The position numbers were made by a program, and so were the translations under genes. This document shows positions 1-6,851 of a stretch of DNA of 41,058 nt, piece after piece (the stretch's first letter is position 1; each line of letters begins with the position of its first letter). Origin of the DNA: Alphaproteobacteria bacterium. Its GTDB lineage: Bacteria > Pseudomonadota > Alphaproteobacteria > SHVZ01. Location: positions 1 through 41,058 of the forward strand of contig VGEN01000025.1 in assembly GCA_016869285.1 (NCBI GenBank), read 5' to 3'. A model generated the notes under the pieces. It had not been told where the DNA came from. It made no database searches and worked only from the letters and a program-made list of their open reading frames with translations.

Positions 1-94
1 GCGCGCGCTGGCGCCGCCGTGGCCTCCGTCACACCCGGTTCCAGCCCATTATTTCCGTCCATGCTCTACCTCCGTCTTTACGATCGGTAGCGCA

Positions 95-1456
95 GTGCGC
101 TGTCTCAGGAAACCGTGCCCCACCCCACTCACTCACACTTTCCGGCTCCGACCAAACCTCCGTTTCCATGACGGCACGCCCGTGCGGGCCTCGGACGCCG
201 TGCAGTCCATCACACGCTGGTCAAAGAAGGACTCGAACGGCCAAAAACTGACCGAGTTCGGCATGGCCCTATCGGTCGTCAACGATTCCACATTCACGAT
301 GACGCTGCGCGAGGCATTCGGCCCGGTTGCGGCATCTTTCGCCAAAATAGCGGCGAGCGGCCTCGTCGTGATGCGCGAGGCTGATGCCAAGACCGACCCC
401 AATACTCCGGTTACTGAGACAATCGGCTCGGGACCGTTTCGCTTCAATCGCGAGCTGTGGTCGCCCGGAAACCGCCGCGTGTACGACTGAAACACCGACT
501 ACGTCCCTCGTTCCGAGCCTGCCAGCATGTTCGCCGGCGGGCGCGTCGTGAAGGTCGATCGCGTCGAATGGAAAATCATCGCCGATGCCAACACCGCAGT
601 CGCGGCGCTGGGGTCCGGCGAAGTCGACATCTACGAGACACCGCCGAATGACCTCGTTCCGGTGCTCAAGCGCAATTCCAGCATTACGGTCAAGGTTCAC
701 AACAAGGCCGGGAATATGGCCTACCTTCGTCCGAACCAGCTGTTCTCACCTTTCAACGATGCGCGTGCCCGCATGGCCCTGATGCACATGGTACAGCAGG
801 AGGACTATCTACGATCCGCGTTCGGCTCGGACGAGTCCAACTGGAAACCCTGCTGGGCTGTCATGGTTTGCGGGTCTGCGATGGGCAGCGAGGCCGGAGC
901 CGAGCGCTTCGGCAAGCCGGATCTTGCCAAGGCACGTCAGCTTCTCAAGGAGAGCGGTTACAACGGGGAACCCGTCCTGGTGCTGCAGCCGACCGACCAG
1001 CAGGTATTGCGCGACTTGGCCGAGGTCGCCATCGCTCAGATGAAGTCGATTGGCATCAATGTCCAGGTGCAAGCGGGCGATTGGGCGCAGATCAGCCAGC
1101 GACGGGCTCGGAAGGAGGAGCCTGCCAAAGGCGGTTGGCAGCTCTTCGCAACGACCACCCTGTCGGTTCTGATGTTTGATGGCGTCTCAAACTTCCCGAT
1201 CGTCTCGACCTGCGACAAGGCGTGGTTTGGCTGGCCATGCGACAGAGAGCTGGAAGCGTTGCGCGACCAATGGATTCGCGAACCCGATGACGCGAGGCGG
1301 AAGGCCATCGCCGTCAAGATGCAGGAGCGCGCCATGGCGAGCGTGCCTCTGGTTCCCGTCGGGCAGGCATTTTCGCCGATTGCCTACCGGTCGAATGTAC
1401 GCGGGTTCCTCGAGGCACCAGTTCCAGTCTTTTGGAACGTCGAGAAGGGTGGGTGA
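95..1456 (+). pseudogene. Broken peptide-type ABC transporter solute-binding protein (SBP_bac_5)
   Basis: The reading frame matches family 5 periplasmic binding proteins for peptides/nickel: it has the FHDGTPV block near the start, TETIGSGPFRF before the break, and a C-terminal half with PLVPVGQ and an FWNVEKGG ending. A TGA at 488-490 interrupts it, in the same frame, between VYD and NTDYVPR. Family members have an ordinary residue here (often Lys or Arg), so a CGA-to-TGA change is the simplest explanation. The first hundred or so residues, including the signal peptide, cannot be read upstream of LTHTF: a TAG at 88-90 closes the neighbouring frame and no good start exists. No permease or ATPase genes adjoin it. 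I read it as a decayed gene whose 3' part (527-1456) is otherwise open. It is not the binding protein of the intact operon at 14.8-20 kb. Confidence 0.8.
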
Positions 1457-1929
1457 GCAATTGACGTGCGGCGAAGACCTGCGCCAATGCGGGCCTGCCG
1501 CTTCCGGAAACTCAGCGGGAGATCGATAGAGTCCCGCTCGGTCGATACCGTTGAAAGAAACCGAGTGAGCATCGGCGAATCGTGATTCTGTAGTCGTTAC
1601 CGGCGGCGATGGAGCGATGGCCATGATCGGTCGGCTTTCGGGCGATCGGGCAAAGCTTTTCTACAAGTTTGATCTCGATCGGCATTCGGGGCATCGCGAG
1701 CCATCGAGCAGATATGCTCCGTCCAGCACTTTCGGGATTTCGGCAGCACCATGCGCACCAGATTGCGCCTCAAGAGAGAAAAGAAAATCCGACTCAGTAG
1801 GTTGATCGTCTTTCGTACCAACTAGCCGATCGAACGGGAGTCGAGCCAAGGCAGCCATAGTGACTCAGTAGACTTGTCGTGTTTCCTACTAAGAGACCGA
1901 ATCCGATCGAGGTAGGGCCGGCGATCTCT
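1457..1929. other. Degenerate intergenic DNA with no intact gene
   Basis: This stretch lies between the broken solute-binding protein gene and the dehalogenase relic. Only short, frame-broken pieces are recognisable, the clearest being the transposase scrap listed separately. Base composition is visibly more AT-rich than the flanking genes. I see no RNA gene or complete promoter. Confidence 0.5.
1617..1700 (+). pseudogene. Remnant of the N-terminus of an IS5/IS1182-type transposase
   Basis: Translation gives MAMIGRLSGDRAKLFYKFDL followed by DRH, which resembles the conserved N-terminus of IS1182/IS5-type transposases (a pattern like G-R-x-S-G-D-Q-x-x-L-F-Y-x-F-x-L-x-x-x-V-P). After DRH the similarity stops and the frame ends within about 35 codons, so only a scrap remains. 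It adds to the picture of a region of repeated insertion and decay. The call rests on about 20 residues and is tentative. Confidence 0.35.
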
Positions 1930-2096
1930 CGAGTAGCAAGGAATCGATCTACTCCAGCCAGCGTCTCGTCTGGTACTTCTTCAGGTAGCCAATGGCCCGA
2001 CGGCAATGCATTGCCTGACACATTGGTCGCTCGGTCGCGCCAGACAGCCAGAACATCGTATTTTCGGCCAACAATCCCGGGGGCACCCCAAAGACC
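1930..2096 (-). pseudogene. 3' end of a haloacetate-dehalogenase-like alpha/beta hydrolase gene
   Basis: On the minus strand, starting at position 2096, the translation reads GLWGAPGIVGRKYDVLAVWR and goes on through SGNALPSGHWLPEEVPDETL to a FLA end. This is the C-terminal pattern of haloacetate/fluoroacetate dehalogenase-type alpha/beta hydrolases: a W-G-x-x-G-x-V-G-R block, then the late catalytic His in the S/C-G-H-x-L-x-E-E motif (here SGHWLPEE). The coding similarity begins exactly where the IS66 left end stops, so the upstream three quarters of the gene was separated by the insertion and is absent from the window. There is no clean stop after FLA, so the 3' end is decayed as well. Confidence 0.55.
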
Positions 2097-2420
2097 GTAA
2101 GCGGTGCTTATTCCCCACCGGTGAGCTGACGGCGCTGCTGTGAGAGTCTCCGGCCCTTTGCGGGTGGGACATTGGGACTATGACGGATAGGGGTGACGAT
2201 CCTAGGACCAAGGGCGCGCCGGCGCGGCGGGTCGAGATCTTCACGGGAGCCGGGCGGCGGCGGTGGAGCGCTGAGGACAAGGCGCGGATCGTAGCCGAGA
2301 GCATGGCGCCTGGCGCGAGCGTGAGCGCGATAGCGCGGCTGCATGGACTGACGCCGGCGCAGATCTTCCGGTGGCGGCGCTCGGGGTCGCTGGCATCGCT
2401 GGTGCCCGCGGCGATAGGAG
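2097..2420 (+). mobile_element. Left end of an IS66-family element, truncated on the right
   Basis: The element begins with GTAAGCG at 2097, the terminal sequence known for IS66-family elements, followed by about 80 bases of leader and the first accessory gene (tnpA-type). Homology ends inside that gene at about 2415-2420. The tnpB and tnpC genes and a right-hand CGCTTAC end are absent, so the element cannot move by itself. The eight bases before it (2089-2096, CAAAGACC) would be one copy of the usual 8-bp target duplication, but the partner copy cannot be found because the right end is lost. Confidence 0.7.
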
Positions 2421-2464
2421 GCTGCCACCACAAGGAAACAATCAGTCGTTGCGAATGCCGATAA
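2180..2464 (+). pseudogene. tnpA: Truncated IS66 accessory protein TnpA (helix-turn-helix)
   Basis: The product begins MTDRGDDPRTKGAP and contains the conserved TnpA block: RRRWSAEDKARIVAES, then the helix-turn-helix region PGASVSAIARLHGLTPAQI and FRWRR. In full IS66 elements this small protein (usually 110-150 residues) goes on into a C-terminal domain with valine-rich strands. Here similarity is lost after about residue 80 (SLASLVPAA) and the remaining 15 or so residues look unrelated. It is a fragment left by deletion of the rest of the element and is probably not functional. Confidence 0.8.
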
Positions 2465-2693
2465 CCCGTGCAGCGGCCCGCGAAGGCGACTAAGTTGGCA
2501 CCTGATCCCGGCTGGCTCCAGTCTTCCTCGGGCGCCGCGAGGCGCCCTTTTCGCTGACCGCGGGCGAGAGAACACATGTCGGGATAACTATCGGGGTAAC
2601 TCCCTTGGTGACGGGAAAAAATCATAGAAATAACAAAAGCATACAGGCGCGATGTGCTTCTCACTCTCTCCGCCACTTTCGAGAGAGCGAAGG
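2421..2693 (+). other. Intergenic stretch with a possible small-RNA or tmRNA-like remnant
   Basis: No protein gene is apparent between the truncated IS66 element and the start at 2694. The first part contains AGTCGTTGCGAATGCCGATA followed by AC, which resembles the region where tmRNAs switch to their tag reading frame (stem, then Ala-Asn-Asp/Ala-x-Asn codons). It ends about 90 bases later in a strong intrinsic terminator. However, the tag frame does not close with the usual Ala-Ala-stop, and no tRNA-like part is seen. The second part (2570-2693) is AT-richer and probably carries the promoter of the next gene. Confidence 0.25.
2530..2551 (+). terminator. Rho-independent terminator
   Basis: A perfect 7-bp GC-only stem, GGGCGCC (2530-2536) with GGCGCCC (2541-2547), closes a GCGA tetraloop and is followed directly by TTTT. 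This is the most canonical terminator in the window. It lies downstream of no intact protein gene, which suggests that it ends a small RNA or a gene since deleted. Confidence 0.75.
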
Positions 2694-3131
2694 ATGAGCG
2701 TGCTGGCGACATTGGCGGCCCGGGCCGAGGCCGCATCCGGCGAGGAGAGTGCCTATCGTCGGGAGTCGGCGCGGCGCATCGAGACGCTTGAGCGAGCCCG
2801 TGCCTTCGCCTATCGCCGCCTCAACCTCCTCAAGAAGGTAGCGGAGACCGCGACCGACGAGGCCGACACGAAGAAGGCGGCCGACGCGCGCATCGCGGCG
2901 GCCTTCGTCGAAATCGGCTGGATCGGGGCCAACCTCGCCGAGCTCGACGAGAAGGGCCGCGAGGCCGAGGCGAAGTTCCGGCCCGTAGCGGAGGCGATCG
3001 GAGCCAGCGACGAGCCCCGGACTCTGCAGGCGCTTGCCGACTTCGAGGCCTGGTTCATGCAGCGCTTCGGCCGCGATTTCTGCTCGGTCTTCGATCGCTA
3101 CGCGCCGGACACGCCCAAGGTCGATTTCTGA
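2694..3131 (+). CDS. Conserved hypothetical alpha-helical protein
   Basis: The protein has 145 residues if started at ATG 2694, which follows GCGAAGG; an earlier in-frame ATG at 2652 has no ribosome site and adds unconvincing sequence. It is rich in Ala, Glu and Arg with long predicted helices (SARRIETLERARAFAYRRLN, then DTKKAADARIAAAFVEIG), no signal peptide and no membrane segment. The C-terminus is more hydrophobic (WFMQRFGRDFCSVFDRY). I do not recognise a named domain. Its TGA stop overlaps an ATG (TGATG at 3129-3133) that opens the oxidoreductase relic, so it was probably the first gene of a two-gene unit. Confidence 0.65.
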   Translation: MSVLATLAARAEAASGEESAYRRESARRIETLERARAFAYRRLNLLKKVAETATDEADTKKAADARIAAAFVEIGWIGANLAELDEKGREAEAKFRPVAEAIGASDEPRTLQALADFEAWFMQRFGRDFCSVFDRYAPDTPKVDF

Positions 3132-3180
3132 TGGCCGGGGCCCTGAGCGACCTCGTGCTGGTCGGCGGCGGTCACGCGCC
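3131..3180 (+). pseudogene. N-terminal relic of an FAD-dependent oxidoreductase
   Basis: The ATG at 3131, translationally coupled to the preceding stop, begins MAGALSDLVLVGGGHAPP. LVLVGGGHAH followed by a Val-rich helix is the N-terminal dinucleotide-binding motif of NADH-dehydrogenase-like FAD oxidoreductases, including those fused to selenide water dikinase. After GGGHA the sequence no longer resembles the family, and Pro-Pro replaces the expected His-Val. The frame stays open but reads low-complexity Arg/Pro-rich residues. A deletion joining this start to unrelated DNA is the likely cause. The stretch to 3326 shows no other gene. Confidence 0.35.
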
Positions 3181-3326
3181 TCCATGTCTGAAGCCCTTCT
3201 GGCGAAAGCCAGCCTTGCCGCGCCCCGCTGCGTCGGCGAGGCTGCGGCGGTCGTCGGCACGGCGACCGCGGACCCCGTACGCCCTCTCAACCTCGCTCCC
3301 CGCTCCTCCCACTCCTAGAGGTCGCC

Positions 3327-4121
3327 ATGGACATGAAGCTTGCTGGCAAAGTCGCGCTCATCACCGGCTCGAGCAAAGGGATCGGGTTCGCGACTGTCAA
3401 GGTGCTAACGGAAGAGGGCTGCAAGGTCGTGCTGTCGGCACGCAGCAAAGACGATCTGGCGGCCGCCAAGGCCAAGCTGCCGGCCTCCCAGATCACCACG
3501 ATCCAGGCGGATGTGACCGAACCGAAGGACGCCGAGCGTCTTGTCGCGGAAGCCACAGCCTGGGCGGGTGGCGGCCTCGACATCCTGGTCAACAATGTCG
3601 GCGGCAACTCGGGCGGCATCAAGGTGCTGGACTCGACCGACGAGGACTGGCGGAAGACCCTGGAGGTCAATCTGTTCCAGACCGTCCGCATGATGCGCCA
3701 CGCGATCCCTAGGATGTCGAAGCGGCCGGGAGCGGCGATCGTCAACATCTCCTCGATCTCGGGCTGGACGCCGCAGCTCGTCGGCTCCGGCCAGTACGGC
3801 GCGGCCAAGGCAGCGCTGATCTTCGACACCGAGCGCTGGGCGCTCGAATGCATCCCGCACGGCATCCGCGTCAACACGGTCTCGCCCGGCTCGATCTGGG
3901 GCGAAGGCAATGGTTGGGATCGCTACAAGAAGTCCGATCCCGAGGGCTATGACGACTATGTCCGTGGCGGCTTCCCGATGGGGCGGTTGGGTTATCTCAA
4001 CGAGGTCGCTGACGTGATCTGCTTCCTGGTCTCGCCCCGCGCCAACTGGATCAATGGCCGGAATGTGCCCGTCGACGGGCTGGAGCAGCCCTATGCACGC
4101 CGCGACCGCCGGCCATATTGA
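3327..4121 (+). CDS. SDR family NAD(P)-dependent oxidoreductase
   Basis: A classical short-chain dehydrogenase/reductase of 264 residues. The Rossmann cofactor motif TGSSKGIG is at residues 13-20, the NNVGG motif at 89-93, the catalytic Ser in NISSISG (S143) and the Tyr-x-x-x-Lys pair in QYGAAK (Y157, K161). The ending VSPRANWINGRNVPVDGLE matches the family's C-terminal pattern, in which the last strand reaches the substrate pocket. The ATG at 3327 follows GAGGTCGCC; ATG 3333 is an alternative. The substrate cannot be read from sequence. It stands alone upstream of the SIMPL protein, 47 bases away on the same strand. Confidence 0.93.
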   Translation: MDMKLAGKVALITGSSKGIGFATVKVLTEEGCKVVLSARSKDDLAAAKAKLPASQITTIQADVTEPKDAERLVAEATAWAGGGLDILVNNVGGNSGGIKVLDSTDEDWRKTLEVNLFQTVRMMRHAIPRMSKRPGAAIVNISSISGWTPQLVGSGQYGAAKAALIFDTERWALECIPHGIRVNTVSPGSIWGEGNGWDRYKKSDPEGYDDYVRGGFPMGRLGYLNEVADVICFLVSPRANWINGRNVPVDGLEQPYARRDRRPY

Positions 4122-4168
4122 TGCCACAGGCGAGGCCTAGCGTCGGCCAGTCTCCAGCGGAGGTCGCC

Positions 4169-4855
4169 ATGCGTTGGCTCGGTTTCCTTGCCCTTGTCGC
4201 GGCGCTCATCGCGGGCGCCCCCGCAATCGCGCAGGACAAGGTCATGCTGCAGCTCGGCGAGTCGGCCGAGCGCGTCGTCGCCCAGGACCGGATCCGCGCC
4301 CATCTCCGCGTCGAGCTCGGCGGCAACGACCCCCGCGCACTCCAAGGTCGGGTAAACCAAGCGATGGCGGTCGCCCTCGACAAGGTGAAGGCAATCGCCG
4401 CCGTGAAGGCCGAGACCCAGGGCTACTTCGTCTACGAGGACAAGACGATGAAGCGCGGCCAGCGCTGGTGGGGCAGCCAGAGCTTGACGCTCGCCTCCTT
4501 CGAGTCTGCAGCCCTTCTCGCCCTGGTCGGCCAGCTGCAGGAGGATGGCCTCCTGGTCCAGGGGCTGGGCTACGAACTCGCGCCGGAGACACGCCGCAAG
4601 ATCGAACGCGAGCTGGTGCCCGAGGCGATCCAACGGATCAAGGATACGGCGGCAACCGTCGCCAGGTCGCTCGACCTGCCGAAGGTCGAGGTCGTCAAGG
4701 TACGGCTCGGCGAAACGCAGGCACCGCCGATCCCCCGCTTCGGCGCTCCGGCGATGGCCATGGCCGAGCGCGCGCAGATCGCCCCGCCGGTCGCCGAGCC
4801 GGGCGAAGCGACGGTGACGGTCAGGATCGAGGCCGAGGTCACGCTCTCGCGCTAA
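4169..4855 (+). CDS. Secreted SIMPL (DUF541) domain protein
   Basis: A 228-residue exported protein. The start at 4169 follows GCGGAGGTCGCC and gives the signal peptide MRWLGFLALVAALIAGAPAI with an AQ cleavage region; an upstream ATG at 4118 would bury this signal and is rejected. The mature part shows SIMPL features: an early LQLGESAERVVAQDRIRAHL strand, helices around MAVALDKVKAIAAVKAETQG, a GYFVYED strand and a C-terminal VTVRIEAEVTLS strand. SIMPL proteins are periplasmic or surface proteins of poorly defined function (E. coli YggE is linked to oxidative stress). The stop codon overlaps the cckA stop by four bases. Confidence 0.85.
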   Translation: MRWLGFLALVAALIAGAPAIAQDKVMLQLGESAERVVAQDRIRAHLRVELGGNDPRALQGRVNQAMAVALDKVKAIAAVKAETQGYFVYEDKTMKRGQRWWGSQSLTLASFESAALLALVGQLQEDGLLVQGLGYELAPETRRKIERELVPEAIQRIKDTAATVARSLDLPKVEVVKVRLGETQAPPIPRFGAPAMAMAERAQIAPPVAEPGEATVTVRIEAEVTLSR

Positions 4856-6723
4856 GCGACGGCGGCCGGACCGTCGAGTATCTGCTTGACGAGCTCGACG
4901 AGCTGCTTGAGCCCGAAGGGCTTCGGCAGGAACCGGGTCGCCGCATCCGAAGGGATGCGCTGGCGCAGCGTGTCTTCGGTATAGCCTGAGATGCAGATGA
5001 CCTTGAGGTCCGGGCGCTGCTCTCGCGCGATGCGCACCAGCGTCGGACCATCGATCCCCGGCATCATCACATCGGTGATCAGGAGGTCGATCGTCTCTTT
5101 CTCCGATCCCAGGAACTCGACTGCCGCCTCCCCGGTCCGCATCCCCACCACCTTGTAGCCCTTGCCGCGCAGCGCTCGCGCGCTGAACAGGCGGACCGGA
5201 TCCTCGTCCTCGACCAGAAGGATGGTTGCCGCGCCGGTGAGGTCGGCCGCGGTGCGGCGACCGGAGTCCGGCATCGCCTCGGCCTCCGCTGGGCCGGCAT
5301 GCGCCGGCAGCCAGATCGTAAAGGCCGTTCCTTTGCCGAGCTCGGACTCGACGAAGACATAGCCGCCGGTCTGGCGCACGATGCCGTAGACGGTCGAGAG
5401 GCCGAGCCCGGTGCCGGCGCCGATCGGTTTCGTGGTGAAGAAGGGCTCGAAGACGCGCGCGAGATGCTCCGGTGCGATACCGGAGCCGCTGTCGCGCACT
5501 TCGACCGTCAGCCACTCTCCGGCGGGGATTGTCTCGGGCCCGCGCGCCTGCGGTGCCTCGAGCGTGGCGTTGGCAGTGCGGATAGACAAAGAGCCACCAT
5601 CGGGCATCGCATCACGGGCATTGACCGCGAGGTTGATGACGACCTGCTCGAACTGGCCCTGGTCGAGCTTGACCGGCCTAAGGTCGCGGCCATGCACAAC
5701 ATCGACCGCAATGCGCTCGCCCATCAGGCGCGCAAGCAGGTGCGACAGCTCCGCGATGACGTCGGTAAGGTCGAGAACCCGGGGGCGCAAGGTCTGTTGG
5801 CGCGAGAAAGCGAGCAGCTGGCGAACCAGGTTCGCGGCACGATTGGCGTTCTGGCGGATCTGCATGATGTCGGAGAAGGACGGATCGCCCATCCGGTGGC
5901 GCTGCAGGAGCAGGTCGCAGTAACCGATGATCGCGGTCAGCAGGTTGTTCAAGTCATCCGCCACGCCGCCGGCGAGCTGGCCGATCGCCTGCATCTTCTG
6001 CGACTGAACGAACTGCCGTTCAAGGCTGCGGAGCCCGGTCACGTCGAGAAGGTGAAGGACGAGGCTGACCGGCGCACCATCGGGCCCATCGATCCGCCCG
6101 ATATAGAGGGAGGCGACGCGATCGCCCGGACCTGCCAGACGTACCTCGTCCGGCGCCTTTGCTGAGATGCCGCTCCAGGCTTCGGCGAGCCTTGCCGAGG
6201 CGCGTGGACCGTCCTCGCTGTGCAGCAACTGGCCCAGCGCGCGGCCGCGAAGCGCCTGGGGCTCAGCGGATGATTCCGGCGCGGCCAGCGTCTGGAACGC
6301 CGGGTTACACTCCTCGATGCGTCCGCCGGCGTCGACGATCGCCCAGCCGACCGGCAGCTCCTCGAAGAAGCGCTGGAACCGTTGCTCGACACCTGCCAGC
6401 GTCGCCGCTAGCTCTGAGCCCCGCGTGCGCTGGCTTGCGAGATCCGTCGCAAGCTGCTTCTGGCGCGTTGCCTCCGCGATGCGCCAGACGGCCCAGCCGA
6501 CGTGTCCGCCGAAAGGTCGAACCGAGATCTCGAGCCAGCCGCCGCCGGCGGCTGCGTCACGCTCCAGCTCGAGCCGGAACCGCCGGCCTTCCGTCGCCGC
6601 CGAGGCCACCTCGGCGAGCGTCTGCTCTCCGCCCCGCAAACGCCGCCCGAGCCGCGGCACCAGAAGATCCTCGCCCTCGCCGATCAAGGTGCCGATCGTC
6701 GAGAACCCGCCGGTTGCCCGCAC
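4852..6723 (-). CDS. cckA: CckA-like hybrid sensor kinase, N-terminally shortened, phospho-His replaced by Asp
   Basis: The 623-residue product has two PAS-like regions (about 20-95 and 105-225), a dimerisation/H-box region, an ATPase domain (N-box N368, G1 DSGSGI 411-416, FEPFFTTK 425-432, G2 GAGTGLGL 435-442) and a receiver (D551 in LLITD, K601 in LPKPF). LLTAIIGYCDLLLQRH, QNANRAANLVRQLLAFSRQQ and the place after flhB identify CckA, the phosphorelay kinase/phosphatase feeding ChpT-CtrA in alphaproteobacteria. Two oddities stand out. The H-box reads GGVADDLNN where CckA has GG-I/V-A-H-D-F-N-N, so the phosphoacceptor His is Asp256. The N-terminal membrane helices are absent: the frame opens at GTG 6723 inside the 39-bp inverted repeat, just after a stop. 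As written it would be a soluble protein unable to autophosphorylate in the usual way. Confidence 0.88.
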   Translation of the reverse strand: MRATGGFSTIGTLIGEGEDLLVPRLGRRLRGGEQTLAEVASAATEGRRFRLELERDAAAGGGWLEISVRPFGGHVGWAVWRIAEATRQKQLATDLASQRTRGSELAATLAGVEQRFQRFFEELPVGWAIVDAGGRIEECNPAFQTLAAPESSAEPQALRGRALGQLLHSEDGPRASARLAEAWSGISAKAPDEVRLAGPGDRVASLYIGRIDGPDGAPVSLVLHLLDVTGLRSLERQFVQSQKMQAIGQLAGGVADDLNNLLTAIIGYCDLLLQRHRMGDPSFSDIMQIRQNANRAANLVRQLLAFSRQQTLRPRVLDLTDVIAELSHLLARLMGERIAVDVVHGRDLRPVKLDQGQFEQVVINLAVNARDAMPDGGSLSIRTANATLEAPQARGPETIPAGEWLTVEVRDSGSGIAPEHLARVFEPFFTTKPIGAGTGLGLSTVYGIVRQTGGYVFVESELGKGTAFTIWLPAHAGPAEAEAMPDSGRRTAADLTGAATILLVEDEDPVRLFSARALRGKGYKVVGMRTGEAAVEFLGSEKETIDLLITDVMMPGIDGPTLVRIAREQRPDLKVICISGYTEDTLRQRIPSDAATRFLPKPFGLKQLVELVKQILDGPAAVA

Positions 6724-6725
6724 TC
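6687..6725 (+). repeat. Left arm of a perfect 39-bp inverted repeat
   Basis: This arm is identical to the reverse complement of 6852-6890. It begins AGGTGCCGATCG and ends GCCCGCACTC. Read on the plus strand it encodes FlhB VPIVENPPVART, so it is flhB sequence placed against the 5' part of cckA. The cckA-like frame is read through it on the other strand. Confidence 0.95.
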
Positions 6726-6851
6726 TCTACGCGACTGTCGAGCTCGACGAGGTGATACCGCCCGAGAACTACAAGGTGGTGGCCGAGATCATCAGCTTCG
6801 TCTTCAAGATGAAGCGGAAGGCGCTGCCGCGGTGACCGCCATCGCGCGGCT
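6726..6851 (+). other. 126-bp inverted segment carrying the true 3' end of flhB
   Basis: On the plus strand, bases 6726-6835 continue the FlhB frame from the repeat: ARTLYATVELDEVIPPENYK, then VVAEIISFVFKMKRKALPR and TGA at 6833-6835. This is the conserved FlhB C-terminus, yet flhB itself runs on the minus strand. The last 16 bases (6836-6851) would follow flhB. Together with GTG 6832-6834, which overlaps the stop as GTGA, they look like the original start of cckA (V-T-A-I-A-R). Inverting 6726-6851 between the repeats restores an uninterrupted 358-residue FlhB. Confidence 0.9.

Noticed and set aside
488..490. TGA as a selenocysteine codon in the broken binding protein
   Set aside because: The family has no selenocysteine or cysteine at this position, no SECIS-like hairpin follows, and the gene is broken elsewhere as well.
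2581..2610. Near-repeat GGGATAACTATCGGGGTAAC as an operator
   Set aside because: The two halves are imperfect and a single occurrence without a neighbouring regulator gene is not enough to support an operator.
4091..5515. Long minus-strand frame of 474 codons across the SIMPL gene and the cckA 3' end
   Set aside because: Arg/Ala/Gly-rich shadow of high-GC coding DNA. The SIMPL and CckA frames have recognisable domains and this one has none.
6167..6689. Plus-strand frame leading into the FlhB tail, which could be taken as a fused gene
   Set aside because: Only the part from about 6690 on is FlhB sequence. The preceding part is antisense to cckA and Ser/Arg-rich, so no real fusion gene is indicated.
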